In this document: in pieces, positions 54,669 through 63,767 of the stretch | Numbering within the stretch: the stretch's first letter is position 1 | How the letters are laid out: each line of letters opens with the position of its first letter | DNA from: JAKVAV01 sp047633195 | Lineage (GTDB): Bacteria > Bacteroidota > Bacteroidia > Flavobacteriales_D > Cryomorphaceae | Direction: 5' to 3' | NCBI GenBank assembly: GCA_047633195.1 | Contig: JBLIEU010000006.1 | Coordinates: forward strand, 48,158-112,157 | Length of the DNA: 64,000 bases | Translations under genes and position numbers: made by a program | The notes under the pieces: model-generated | Databases searched by the model: none | What the model was told of the DNA's origin: nothing | What the model saw: only the letters and a program-made list of their open reading frames with translations

Positions 54669-55440
54669 AGTAAACTCCTTCAAATATTTCAAGTACAGGG
54701 CCAGTTAACATGATGTTCGAAAAACCATTTTCATTTCGAATAAACGTAACACTAAGAATTCCTCCTTCAGTAATTACGTTAACGTGATGTTTTCCCTTTT
54801 CGTTTTTCTTTTTTGCTAGAGCGACGGCTGTGACTCCCGTTCCGCAGCTGAGCGTTTCTGCCTCTACGCCTCTTTCGTAAGTCCGAACGCGGACTGTATC
54901 GGAATCAACTTCTTGGGCAAAATTGACATTGGTTCCTCCTGATTTGGCAAAGCTTTCATCGTATCTCCATTTCCTTCCTTCTTCTAAGATATCAATTGAC
55001 TCAATATTCTCTGTGCTTATGATGAGATGAGGAGATCCTGTATTCACGAAATCCAACCCATTCATCTCGTGCACCAGTCCCACAGCTTTCATGCTTATCT
55101 GAACTTGATCAGCGTCTACAAATCGATAATCATGAAGACCGTCAGTTGTCGTAAAAACACCTGTATCATCCGCTAGGCCCAACTTTTGAGCAAAGTGCAC
55201 TGCGCAACGACTCCCATTGCCACACAAACTTTGAGAAGCATCGGGATTAAAAAAGAGCATCTCAAAATCGCAATCAGCATGATTGCGCAAAAGCATCAAA
55301 CCATCCGATCCTATTCCAAAGTGACGGTCACACATGGCTTGAATAAGAGACTCCTCTTTTTCGGGGAAAGTTCTGTCGCGATCATCTATTAGAATAAAAT
55401 CGTTTCCAGTACCGCTGTATTTTACAAAGTGTACTCGCAT
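54661..55440 (-). CDS. dapF: Diaminopimelate epimerase
   Basis: About 259 residues from ATG 55440 (MRVHFVKYSGTGNDFILI); the longer frame adds a non-family N-terminus. Both catalytic Cys are present, in LCGNGSRCAVHFAQ and LSCGTGVTAVA, the two halves of the cofactor-free epimerase. It converts LL- to meso-diaminopimelate for lysine and peptidoglycan synthesis. Its 3' end overlaps the GNAT gene by eight bases, and a TACTTTTG promoter box lies just upstream. Confidence 0.96.
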   Translation of the reverse strand: MRVHFVKYSGTGNDFILIDDRDRTFPEKEESLIQAMCDRHFGIGSDGLMLLRNHADCDFEMLFFNPDASQSLCGNGSRCAVHFAQKLGLADDTGVFTTTDGLHDYRFVDADQVQISMKAVGLVHEMNGLDFVNTGSPHLIISTENIESIDILEEGRKWRYDESFAKSGGTNVNFAQEVDSDTVRVRTYERGVEAETLSCGTGVTAVALAKKKNEKGKHHVNVITEGGILSVTFIRNENGFSNIMLTGPVLEIFEGVYYA

Positions 55441-55450
55441 GATAAGTTGA

Positions 55451-55458
55451 CAAAAGTA
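55451..55458 (-). promoter_or_regulatory. Bacteroidota-type -7 box (TACTTTTG) for dapF
   Basis: On the minus strand TACTTTTG fits TAnnTTTG, about 10 bases before the dapF ATG, with a degenerate TTTA 20 bases further upstream. Confidence 0.55.
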
Positions 55459-55663
55459 GCAGTTAATTGCAATAGATATAAACGGCCTATTCAAGAAAAA
55501 AAACCAGATTGACTAAGATGAAACGAACAATTTGCGCGGCACCTTCTTTTGACACACAAAATAAAAATGTGCTGAATGAATTCAGGAATGCAGCTTAACA
55601 CGAATTAACAACGCAGACGAAAGAAAATAGGGAATTCGGTTGTTTATAGAAACGAATGACTAA

Positions 55664-57121
55664 ATGAAACTCATGAAACAATTGATTAAGACAGCAGCGG
55701 CAGCATTGTTCGGAGGTTTCATTGCTCTGGGAACCTACGTTGCGCTTTTTGAAGGCGGAAATCAACCCACACTTATTGAGTCGAAAGCAGAGTTTAAACT
55801 CTCCAATTATGCGACCTCCCCGTCTATGCCATTGGAGAGCATTGACTTTGTGGAGGCGGCCAATAAATCGATAGACGCTGTTGTGCACGTCAAGACAGTT
55901 TCAACAGCGGGGCAACCTTACAATCCTTGGAGTCGCTATTTTGGTGGAGAACCCTATCCTGCAAAACAGCAAAGAGCTTCGGGTTCAGGTGTGATTATTA
56001 GCGCTGATGGATACATTGTAACTAATAATCACGTGATCGAAAATGCCGAAACGATAGAAATCACGACTAATGACAATCAAACTTTTCAAGCAAGCTTAAT
56101 AGGACGAGATCCAGGGACGGACATCGCACTTTTGAAAATAAAAGGCGAAAGCATGCCGTCTATTACTTGGGGGAATAGCGATGCACTTCAAATTGGCGAA
56201 TGGGTATTAGCGGTTGGAAATCCATTCAACCTCACATCCACAGTCACAGCGGGGATTGTAAGTGCAAAAGCTAGAAATATCAATATTCTAGACTACGATC
56301 CAAGCTCAGAAACTTTTCCGTTAGAGTCTTTCATTCAAACGGATGCTGCAGTAAATCCTGGCAATAGCGGAGGCGCGTTGGTAAACGGCAGAGGAGAATT
56401 AATCGGGATCAACACCGCTATAGCTTCCAGAACTGGTTCTTACAGTGGATATAGTTTTGCCGTTCCCGTTAGCATTGTTAAAAAAGTAACTGCTGATCTT
56501 CTTGAATTCGGCAAAGTTCAACGAGCATACATAGGGGTGAGCATCAGCAATATTGATCCTGATCTAAGAACGACCGAAGGACTTGATGTGAGCGAAGGAG
56601 CTTACGTCAGAGGCCTTCTTGAAGGTGGGGCTGCAGAGCTAGCGGGCATTTCAGAAGGAGATATCATCCTCTCAGTGGAAGACTTTCCTGTGCGAAGCGT
56701 CACCGAGCTTCAAGAGCAAGTGGGAAAATACAGACCAGGCGATAAAATAGAGGTGAGCATACTGCGGGGAAATCAAAAACGTTCTTTGGAAGTTCATTTA
56801 CGCGACCGAAACGGAAACACAGAATTGAAGAAACGTTCTGAGGAAGAATTGAATATGATTTTTGGAGCCAAATTTGAGGTACTGAACGAACAGGAAAAAT
56901 CAGCGCTGAAAGTTGTAAATGGCGTGAAAATAACGGATATTGAGGAAGGCAAATTCAGAAGAGCCGGGTTAAAGGAGGGGTTTATAATCACCCATATTGA
57001 CAAACAACCCGTTGAATCGCCTGAAGATGTAAAACGTATTCTCAACGCCAAAAGTGGCGGGGTTTTGGTGGAAGGGTTTCACCAAAACGGGATGCCTGAC
57101 TATTATGGATTTGGCGTTTAA
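55664..57121 (+). CDS. DegP/HtrA-type periplasmic serine protease with two PDZ domains
   Basis: 485 residues with an N-terminal membrane/signal segment. Trypsin-like triad His123 (VTNNHVIEN), Asp153 (GTDIALLKI), Ser235 in VNPGNSGGALVNG. Two PDZ domains follow (about 270-370 and 390-480: GLLEGGAAELAGISEGDIIL, then INGVKITDIEEGKFRRAGLK). It degrades or refolds damaged periplasmic and outer-membrane proteins under stress. Convergent or divergent partner is dapF on the other side; a strong terminator follows at 57224-57257. Confidence 0.95.
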   Translation: MKLMKQLIKTAAAALFGGFIALGTYVALFEGGNQPTLIESKAEFKLSNYATSPSMPLESIDFVEAANKSIDAVVHVKTVSTAGQPYNPWSRYFGGEPYPAKQQRASGSGVIISADGYIVTNNHVIENAETIEITTNDNQTFQASLIGRDPGTDIALLKIKGESMPSITWGNSDALQIGEWVLAVGNPFNLTSTVTAGIVSAKARNINILDYDPSSETFPLESFIQTDAAVNPGNSGGALVNGRGELIGINTAIASRTGSYSGYSFAVPVSIVKKVTADLLEFGKVQRAYIGVSISNIDPDLRTTEGLDVSEGAYVRGLLEGGAAELAGISEGDIILSVEDFPVRSVTELQEQVGKYRPGDKIEVSILRGNQKRSLEVHLRDRNGNTELKKRSEEELNMIFGAKFEVLNEQEKSALKVVNGVKITDIEEGKFRRAGLKEGFIITHIDKQPVESPEDVKRILNAKSGGVLVEGFHQNGMPDYYGFGV

Positions 57122-57223
57122 AAAAATTTTACAATTCAAAATAAAACCTGCGAGATACTCATCAGAAACCGTAAACATCGATTCATCTCAATTCTATCGA
57201 TATCTCATTATTTTGAATTTGAT

Positions 57224-57257
57224 AAAGCGATCCCCGCAAACGAGCGTGGGTCGCTTT
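57224..57257 (+). terminator. Intrinsic terminator after the HtrA gene
   Basis: AAAGCGATCCC pairs with GGGTCGCTTT (one bulged T) around CGCAAACGAGCGT, followed by TATACTTTTT. It lies 100 bp past the HtrA stop and before the rpoD promoter. Confidence 0.75.
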
Positions 57258-57292
57258 TATACTTTTTGAAGAACTCACAGAATATTAACAGA

Positions 57293-57323
57293 TTTGGAAT
57301 TAGGATGCATTGGTCTATCTTTG
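57293..57323 (+). promoter_or_regulatory. Bacteroidota-type promoter of rpoD (TTTG-N19-TATCTTTG)
   Basis: TTTG at 57293-57296 and TATCTTTG at 57316-57323 are separated by exactly 19 bp, matching the consensus TTTG-N19-21-TAnnTTTG. The start codon is 47 bp downstream. Confidence 0.8.
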
Positions 57324-57370
57324 CGCCTTATTTTCACCTCTGATTTTAACAACTTTAAAGCAAAAGATAC

Positions 57371-58234
57371 ATGAGACAGCTTAAAATCACCAAAAGCATA
57401 ACGAATCGGGAGAGCCAATCACTTGATAAATACCTTCAAGAAATTGGACGTGAAGACCTTATTACTGCTGAGGAAGAGGTAGAACTGGCGCAGAGAATTA
57501 AGAAAGGTGATCAACTTGCTTTGGAGAAACTTACACGCGCTAACTTGCGTTTTGTAGTTTCGGTTTCTAAGCAATATCAGAACCAAGGGCTTTCTCTTCC
57601 TGACTTGATCAATGAAGGAAATCTTGGTTTGATCAAAGCAGCACAGAGGTTTGACGAAACTCGAGGATTTAAATTCATTTCGTACGCTGTATGGTGGATT
57701 CGTCAGTCGATTCTTCAGGCACTTGCTGAGCAATCGCGTATAGTTCGCTTGCCACTGAATCAAGTGGGAAGTTTGAACAAAATTAACAAGATGTTCGCCA
57801 AGTTGGAGCAAGAATACGACCGCCCTCCTACTGTTGAAGAAATTGCCACTGCACTCGACATTCCTGCCGAGAAAGTTGCTGACTCACTGAAAGTAAGTGG
57901 AAGACACGTGTCTGTTGATGCTCCTTTCACTGAAGATGACAGCTCATCATTGCTAGACGTAATGGTGAATAACGATTCTCCAACCGCAGATTTCGGTCTA
58001 TTGACTGAGTCTCTTGTCCAAGAAATCGAGCGATCTCTTTCTACCCTTACAGAGAAAGAAAGAGAAGTAATTCGCCTGTTTTACGGAATTGGAATGAAGC
58101 ACGGGTTGACTTTGGAGGAGATTGGTGACAGATTTGGATTGACACGAGAACGTGTGCGACAGATCAAAGAGAAAGCAATCAGAAGACTTCGTCATTCTTC
58201 TAGAAGTAAGCATTTGAAGGCTTATTTGGGATAA
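57371..58234 (+). CDS. rpoD: RNA polymerase primary sigma factor (RpoD/SigA)
   Basis: 287 residues, the usual compact Bacteroidota form without region 1.1. Region 1.2 SLDKYLQEIGREDLITAEEE, region 2 LPDLINEGNLGLIKAAQRFD and FKFISYAVWWIRQSILQALA, region 3, and region 4.2 LTLEEIGDRFGLTRERVRQI. It directs transcription from housekeeping TTTG/TAnnTTTG promoters, such as its own. Followed by GAPDH. Confidence 0.96.
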   Translation: MRQLKITKSITNRESQSLDKYLQEIGREDLITAEEEVELAQRIKKGDQLALEKLTRANLRFVVSVSKQYQNQGLSLPDLINEGNLGLIKAAQRFDETRGFKFISYAVWWIRQSILQALAEQSRIVRLPLNQVGSLNKINKMFAKLEQEYDRPPTVEEIATALDIPAEKVADSLKVSGRHVSVDAPFTEDDSSSLLDVMVNNDSPTADFGLLTESLVQEIERSLSTLTEKEREVIRLFYGIGMKHGLTLEEIGDRFGLTRERVRQIKEKAIRRLRHSSRSKHLKAYLG

Positions 58235-58277
58235 TTGAATTAATTAAACCATCAACATAATAACCACCTACTAGCAA

Positions 58278-59750
58278 ATGTCCACTGACCTATTGAGTGC
58301 AGGGAGAGCTACCTATAATGAGGAGCTCGATTCCTGGATCAGTAAAAAAAAGGCCACGGTCAAATTGATCAATGCCGTTGGTAACTTGCTCTACGATAAT
58401 TCCGTGGAGCTTGTTCTTTTTAGAAACCACCTGGTTGACACCAGCGTGAGTGAAGTATTGTTGCTTCATAAGTATGCCGCAGACGTGGTCGGAAAACCAA
58501 TTTCCGTACACGAGACTACTGCAGTAGCCCAGGCACTTGTAAAAATGGACTTGGCACCATCAAAAATCGATGTGGGACTCCTCACAGCAGAATGGATGGA
58601 AGTAAAAAACGACTTCGACTCGATCGATTCGTTCCTCAGCTTTAAGCTAAAGGGCTTTACCTCTTTTGAAGAATCTGAGAACAAAGGTCCACGCGATGTG
58701 GTATTGTATGGTTTTGGCCGAATAGGCCGCCTAGCAGCCAGAGAGCTGATCCAACAATTCGGGAAAGGCCAGCAATTGCGATTGAAAGCTATCGTGACCC
58801 GCAAGGTGACCGACGAAGAAATCATCAAAAGAGCTGATTTGCTTCGATTGGATTCAGTCCACGGTCCATTTTCTGGTACGGTAGTCCCTGACTTGAAAAG
58901 ACAAGCCATCATTATTAATGGCCAAATCGTAAAGATGATCCAAGCCCCAGGGCCCGATCAAGTAAATTACGAGGATTACGGGATTTCTGATGCGATTGTC
59001 TTGGACAATACAGGAGCTTTCCGAGATCGTGAAGCACTTTCATTGCACCTTAAGAGCAAAGGAGTAGCGAAAGTGATTCTTACCGCTCCAGGCAAAGGGA
59101 TTCCGAATATCGTTTACGGAATCAACCACCAATCGCTCGACCTAGACAATGAGAATATATATTCTGCTGCATCATGCACGACCAATGCGATAAGCACTGT
59201 GTTAAGCGTTATTCAGAAAGAATACGGCATTGAGAAAGGACACATCGAAACCGTTCACGCATACACAAACGATCAGAATCTTCTAGACAACTTCCACAAG
59301 AAAGAAAGAAGAGGTCGTTCAGCAGCGTTGAATATGGTAATTACCGAAACAGGAGCTGGTTCTGCGGTGACGAAAGTTATCCCTGAGCTAAAGGACAAGT
59401 TGACTGCAAATGCGGTTCGAGTTCCGGTACCCAATGGATCTTTGGCGATTATGAATCTTTCGATCAACAAGGAAACAAGTAAAGAGGAAGTAAACGCTTT
59501 GGTAAAAAAAGCTGCTCTAGAGGGAGATTTGGTAAACCAGATTCACTATAGCATCGAGCCAGAATTGGTTTCAAGCGATATTGTTGGAGATACATGTTGC
59601 TCTGTTTACGATAGTAGAGCTACTCTAGTCCATCCTGACAAGAAAAACGTGGTGCTGTACGTTTGGTACGACAATGAATACGGATACACGAAACAAGTAA
59701 TACGCCTGGCTAAGTATGTAGCTAAGGTTAGACGAAAGCACTACTACTAG
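58278..59750 (+). CDS. gap: Glyceraldehyde-3-phosphate dehydrogenase, long Bacteroidota form
   Basis: 490 residues. An N-terminal extension of about 140 residues (not part of the usual enzyme) precedes the NAD(P)-binding GFGRIGRLAA and the catalytic Cys300 in SAASCTTNAIS. HAYTNDQNLLDN, and the C-terminal WYDNEYGYTKQVI region are conserved. The enzyme oxidises glyceraldehyde 3-phosphate in glycolysis; the extension is typical of Bacteroidota and may regulate or tether it. It follows rpoD by 43 bp. Confidence 0.94.
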   Translation: MSTDLLSAGRATYNEELDSWISKKKATVKLINAVGNLLYDNSVELVLFRNHLVDTSVSEVLLLHKYAADVVGKPISVHETTAVAQALVKMDLAPSKIDVGLLTAEWMEVKNDFDSIDSFLSFKLKGFTSFEESENKGPRDVVLYGFGRIGRLAARELIQQFGKGQQLRLKAIVTRKVTDEEIIKRADLLRLDSVHGPFSGTVVPDLKRQAIIINGQIVKMIQAPGPDQVNYEDYGISDAIVLDNTGAFRDREALSLHLKSKGVAKVILTAPGKGIPNIVYGINHQSLDLDNENIYSAASCTTNAISTVLSVIQKEYGIEKGHIETVHAYTNDQNLLDNFHKKERRGRSAALNMVITETGAGSAVTKVIPELKDKLTANAVRVPVPNGSLAIMNLSINKETSKEEVNALVKKAALEGDLVNQIHYSIEPELVSSDIVGDTCCSVYDSRATLVHPDKKNVVLYVWYDNEYGYTKQVIRLAKYVAKVRRKHYY

Positions 59751-59754
59751 CACT

Positions 59755-59776
59755 AGTCCTTTGTCCTTTGTCCTTA
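59755..59776 (+). repeat. Short tandem CCTTTGT repeat
   Basis: Three near-copies of TCCTTTG/TCCTT follow each other just after the GAPDH stop. Too short to assign a role. Confidence 0.4.
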
Positions 59777-59780
59777 AATT

Positions 59781-59817
59781 AATAAGAGGCTGGCCGATTA
59801 ACGCCCAGCCTCTTATT
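59781..59817. terminator. Bidirectional terminator between GAPDH and the M1 peptidase
   Basis: AATAAGAGGCTGG and CCAGCCTCTTATT form a perfect 13-bp stem with an 11-nt loop, flanked by A-rich and T-rich sequence, serving both convergent genes. Confidence 0.88.
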
Positions 59818-59947
59818 TTATACTCAGTGGTACTGTATTTTTTGATGCGTTTCCACATAATCAACCAAGGACCTACTTTTTAGCAATCAGCTTAGTCTGA
59901 ATGCCAAAACCATCCATCCGAAATTTCGGTGGTTTGACAATAGAGAG

Positions 59948-62251
59948 CTATCTCTTCAGCTCATTGGCTCTCTGCATCGGATTCGGGGAAGAAACCCTCT
60001 TGTTCTCCTTGAAAAGTTCGAACCTTGTCGGTACTCCCACCGCAGGCCAAGCATTATTATTCAAGTCCACATCGGCCGTTTGCAAATAGGGATCAAGAAC
60101 AACATTGGTCGCTTTCTCATCCATCACAAAAACTTTGGTCACGGTCACATCGCCCTTCCTCCAAATCTCTGCGGGAATATGCTCTATTTTCTTTTCGCCA
60201 CTCTCAAATGTAAACTCAACGATCAAAGGCATCACTAGTCCACCATGATTGGTAAACGAAATTTCATAGAAATGGCGGTCGTCTGAAAAAAGTGCTTTTT
60301 CCTCATCGGATAGATTCTCAGTCATTTTTTCAAAAGCTGTCAGATCATCTTCCGTGAGGGCATTTTCATCGTAGTCATAATAGAAATCTTTCAAAGTAGA
60401 ATCTCTATCGGCATAAGTTTCCTTGATTTGCTCTCGATTGCGCATACTAGACAAGCTTTCTGGCTGGTTTTCTTCCGCTGCCTTGACGCTATTCTTCTCG
60501 CCGCCAGCTTCAAAAGAATTAAGGGTGGCGTACTTCACTTGATCGATTCCAATGTCGACATGATCGGTGGAAAAGAACCAACCCCTCCAAAACCAATCCA
60601 GATCCACAGCTGTAGCGTCTTCGATGGTGCGAAAAAAGTCTGCGGGCGAAGGATGCTTAAACTTCCAACGGTTCGCATAAGTCTTAAAGGCAAAATCAAA
60701 AAGGTCGCGGCCTACAACGGTCTCGCGTAGTATATTCAGCGCAGTGGCAGGTTTACCGTAGGCATTGTTGCCCAATTGATGCACCGACTCGCTGTTCGTC
60801 ATAATGGGACTAATGTTGCTCTTATCCCCTTTCATATAGTCCACGATTTTTCGAGGCTCTCCTCTCCTGCTTGGATACTCCTTTTGGAATTCCTGCTCTG
60901 TGAGATACTGCAAGTAAGTATTCAATCCTTCATCCATCCAAGTCCACTGTCGTTCATCTGAATTGATAATCATTGGAAACCAATTGTGACCCACCTCGTG
61001 AATGATCACCGAGATTACTCCATACTTCATGCGTTCGGTGTATGTGCCATCAGCTTCGCTTCTTCCGTAGTTGAAGCAAATCATCGGATACTCCATACCT
61101 ATGCTAGCTGCATTTACAGAAATGGCCACGGGATAAGGATAATCAAATGTGTACTTGCTATAGGTCTCTACCGTGTGTTTAACGGCTTTGGTTGAGTAGA
61201 TACCCCAAAGTGGATTCGCCTCTTTCGGGTAATAGCTCATTGCCATGATCGTTCGTTCGCCGAGCTTCACACCTTGAGCATCCCATATGAACTTTCGAGA
61301 TGAAGCCCATCCGAAATCGCGCACATTCTCTGCTTTGTAATGCCACGTCTTCATCTCCGTGGAACGGCCTTTTTCCGTTTCCTCTGCCTCGCTTTGAGTA
61401 ACTATTTCAACAGGTTGATCGGAGCTTTTAGCCATTTCAAACCTATTTAACCGATTGGCTCCAAGTATCTCTTTGGCATTTTGAATTTCGCCAGTTGAGG
61501 CCACAATATGGTCAGCAGGCACGGTAATTTTAACGTCGTAATTTCCGAATGGAACTGCAAACTCTCCACTACCTAAAAACTGCTTATGTTGCCAGCCTTC
61601 ATTATCAGAATAGACGGCCATTCTGGGATAGAATTGAGCAATCGTATATATGGAATTGTTCTCTTCTTCAAAAAACTCGTATCCAGATCGACCTCCTATT
61701 TTCAGCCGATCATTAAGATTGTAATGCCACTTGATTTTAAAGCTAACAGCCCCCTCTGGCAGAAGGGTTTCGGGAAGATCAACTCTCATCATCGTTTGAT
61801 TGATGGTAAATGGAATCTCGTTTCCCTTGGTATCTTGAACGTATTCAATTTTGAATCCACCATCAAACCAAGGTGTCAAATTCTGAAAACTCTCCAAGCT
61901 ATATTTGTCTTTCAACTCACTCTGACGCACTTTGTACCCGTCGCTATCGATTGCTCTTCTATTTTGATCTAACTGAACCCAGAGGTAATCGAGAGCATCA
62001 GGTGAATTATTGAAATAGGTGATGGTCTCCTCTCCATAGATAACTTGATTCTCTTCATCCAGTCTTACATTGATTTCATAGTCTGCTCTTTGCTGCCAAT
62101 ACATATGCCCGGGCGCTCCCGAAGCCGTTCGATAGACATTGGGAGTCGGGAGTTCATCGTATAATTGCTTGAATTTGTTTGATTCGGAGTTTTCTTGTGA
62201 AAAAAGAACACCAGTGACGAAGATCAAAATGATCGCAAACGTATATTTCAT
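59948..62251 (-). CDS. Second M1-family zinc aminopeptidase, periplasmic
   Basis: 767 residues from ATG 62251, signal peptide MKYTFAIILIFVTGVLFSQ. M1 zinc site HEVGH at 418-422 with Glu441; the exopeptidase motif reads GMEYP in place of GxMEN. No T9SS domain, so it is probably periplasmic. C-terminal region is all-helical/beta as in Bacteroidota homologues beside HupE-like genes. Overlaps in order with the HupE gene (24 bp apart). Confidence 0.9.
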   Translation of the reverse strand: MKYTFAIILIFVTGVLFSQENSESNKFKQLYDELPTPNVYRTASGAPGHMYWQQRADYEINVRLDEENQVIYGEETITYFNNSPDALDYLWVQLDQNRRAIDSDGYKVRQSELKDKYSLESFQNLTPWFDGGFKIEYVQDTKGNEIPFTINQTMMRVDLPETLLPEGAVSFKIKWHYNLNDRLKIGGRSGYEFFEEENNSIYTIAQFYPRMAVYSDNEGWQHKQFLGSGEFAVPFGNYDVKITVPADHIVASTGEIQNAKEILGANRLNRFEMAKSSDQPVEIVTQSEAEETEKGRSTEMKTWHYKAENVRDFGWASSRKFIWDAQGVKLGERTIMAMSYYPKEANPLWGIYSTKAVKHTVETYSKYTFDYPYPVAISVNAASIGMEYPMICFNYGRSEADGTYTERMKYGVISVIIHEVGHNWFPMIINSDERQWTWMDEGLNTYLQYLTEQEFQKEYPSRRGEPRKIVDYMKGDKSNISPIMTNSESVHQLGNNAYGKPATALNILRETVVGRDLFDFAFKTYANRWKFKHPSPADFFRTIEDATAVDLDWFWRGWFFSTDHVDIGIDQVKYATLNSFEAGGEKNSVKAAEENQPESLSSMRNREQIKETYADRDSTLKDFYYDYDENALTEDDLTAFEKMTENLSDEEKALFSDDRHFYEISFTNHGGLVMPLIVEFTFESGEKKIEHIPAEIWRKGDVTVTKVFVMDEKATNVVLDPYLQTADVDLNNNAWPAVGVPTRFELFKENKRVSSPNPMQRANELKR

Positions 62252-62274
62252 AAGCTTTTTAGAAAGGTGCGAAT

Positions 62275-62850
62275 CTACCAAAAGACGGTGTCCTTTGCTA
62301 AGATAAGTGCAATGCCTGCACAAACTCCAGATATAACCAAGATCCAGTCTCTATGTTTAAACCTGAATACCTGAAAGCTAAGGGTTCCAATCGCAAGAAT
62401 AATGAGTACTATAACCAGCTGGCCGATCTCGACTCCCAAATTGAATCCTAGCATAGGAATGAAGACATCTTGTTCTCTGCTGAGTAGTGCATTCAAATAA
62501 TTACTGAATCCCAACCCATGGATGAGTCCGAAAAATGTGGCCAGGAAATATTTCCAGCCCATTGCACTCTTGCTTGCACTTCTTCCTTGAGCTAAGTTTG
62601 TAATTGCAGTGATGAGAATAGTGATTGGTATCAAGAATTCGATGTATCTCGACTCTATTTTCACTAGTTCTAAAGTGGCCAAAACCAAAGTTATACTGTG
62701 CCCTATAGTGAAAGCTGTAACCAGCAAGACGATCCTTTTAAGATCTATCAACTGATATACGGCAATCAAAGCAAGTAAAAACACTATATGATCGTAGGCG
62801 TTGATATCTGCTATATGTCGGATTCCCAATTCAAAATAAGTGCTCAACAT
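62275..62850 (-). CDS. HupE/UreJ-like membrane protein
   Basis: 191 residues, about six membrane spans. Conserved His in GIRHIADINAYDHIVFLLAL and GHSITLVLA, and HGLGFSNYLNALL, as in HupE/UreJ proteins (Ni/Co or related permeases). In Bacteroidota such genes stand next to a DUF6702-like gene and an M1 peptidase, as here; a metal- or solute-related role is inferred. Confidence 0.85.
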   Translation of the reverse strand: MLSTYFELGIRHIADINAYDHIVFLLALIAVYQLIDLKRIVLLVTAFTIGHSITLVLATLELVKIESRYIEFLIPITILITAITNLAQGRSASKSAMGWKYFLATFFGLIHGLGFSNYLNALLSREQDVFIPMLGFNLGVEIGQLVIVLIILAIGTLSFQVFRFKHRDWILVISGVCAGIALILAKDTVFW

Positions 62851-62975
62851 AAATGCTCAAATATTAAAGCATCAAAGATTTAAAACTTCCCCTACCTATT
62901 CTCCCTGAAGTCTAGAAGTTTTAACGTTTTGATGGTTGAAAGGAAAAATCAATAGTTGAGGTTGCACCGAAGGAT

Positions 62976-62983
62976 TAACTTTG
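62976..62983 (+). promoter_or_regulatory. Bacteroidota-type -7 box (TAACTTTG) for the DUF6702-like gene
   Basis: TAACTTTG fits TAnnTTTG and lies six bases before the ATG at 62990; GTTG is 17 bp upstream as a weak -33 element. Confidence 0.5.
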
Positions 62984-62989
62984 CTTAAT

Positions 62990-63457
62990 ATGACAGTTTC
63001 TTTGATCCTATGGTTTTTACTGCACCCTTTTCATGTTGGACTTATCGAAATCGAGTACAATCCAATCACGGAAACTTATCAGGTCAGTATGAAACTTTTT
63101 ACCGACGATTTGGAAAAGGGGCTTGAAAAATTCTCAGGCCTGAGTCTAGACATTACTGACTCGAGTTATACGGAAGTCTCGGATAGTCTTATGTCAGTTT
63201 ACATCGATCAGAATTTTGAAATACGATCAGAGGATAAAATCAACTTAGAATTCATCGGTAGTGAGAGGGAATATGACGTCACGTGGATTTATCTTGAAAG
63301 TGACAAAATCAATCCCCAAAATGTTTGTCAAGTAACGAATGAAATTCTCTTGTCTGTGTATTCCGACCAAACACATATTGTTCACTTCAGTCTTGGCGAA
63401 GAAATTCAGAGTGATCTAATTCACTCGGGGAAAACCAAAGTACTATTTCAGCATTAA
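62990..63457 (+). CDS. DUF6702-like periplasmic protein
   Basis: About 155 residues from ATG 62990 (an upstream TTG at 62981 is not needed). The start MTVSLILWFLLHPFHVGLIE is a signal-like hydrophobic segment. The body (HPFHVGLIEIEYNPITETY, KLFTDDLEKGLEKF) matches the pattern I recall for DUF6702, beta-rich with a conserved HPFHV. Divergent from the HupE-like gene, a conserved pairing. Function unknown. Confidence 0.72.
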   Translation: MTVSLILWFLLHPFHVGLIEIEYNPITETYQVSMKLFTDDLEKGLEKFSGLSLDITDSSYTEVSDSLMSVYIDQNFEIRSEDKINLEFIGSEREYDVTWIYLESDKINPQNVCQVTNEILLSVYSDQTHIVHFSLGEEIQSDLIHSGKTKVLFQH

Positions 63458-63459
63458 CT

Positions 63460-63632
63460 AGAGTTTGTCCATATGGCGGCTTCTCTGCGTTACACTTGTT
63501 TTGAAATCGGTCCCTTCTGAGGGACTCAGGGCATCTCATCCCGATAGCTATTGGAACTTTGGTTTTCAAAACCAGTTACTCCCCTGCCGTCGGCTTGGTC
63601 TAGATGCTTGTAAATGAACTTTCTGGTTCAGA
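63460..63632 (+). repeat. Dispersed intergenic repeat, copy C
   Basis: Shows CTGCGTTACACTTGTTTTGAAA followed by a GGTCCC/GGGAC hairpin and CTGAGGGACTC, then ends AATGAACTTTCTGGTTCAGAC. It aligns with copy B (14762-14906), but the middle is about 20 bp longer and the core is less conserved. Placed at the 3' side of a gene like copy B. Confidence 0.65.
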
Positions 63633-63720
63633 CTCTCGAGTATAATGCCCGACACTAATCAATAGAATGTGGGATTTACCTTCAGAGGGAACTTTTCTCT
63701 AATTGTCTGGATAAAAAAAA

Positions 63721-63742
63721 CCCGCCGAGCGAACTCGGCGGG
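63721..63742 (-). terminator. Strong intrinsic terminator for the T9SS gene at the window edge
   Basis: CCCGCCGAG and CTCGGCGGG form a 9-bp GC-rich stem around CGAA (UUCG tetraloop on the minus strand), followed on the minus strand by a run of eight T. Distance to the stop codon is 25 bp. Confidence 0.9.
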
Positions 63743-63767
63743 TTTCAATCGAAGGTAGTTTAAACTA

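Larger units (their letters stand above)
63458..63767. other. Intergenic region with dispersed repeat copy C and a terminator
   Basis: 310 bp between the DUF6702-like gene and the final T9SS gene. The first 170 bp are repeat copy C; the strong hairpin at 63721-63742 terminates the minus-strand T9SS gene. Nothing else was recognised. Confidence 0.6.
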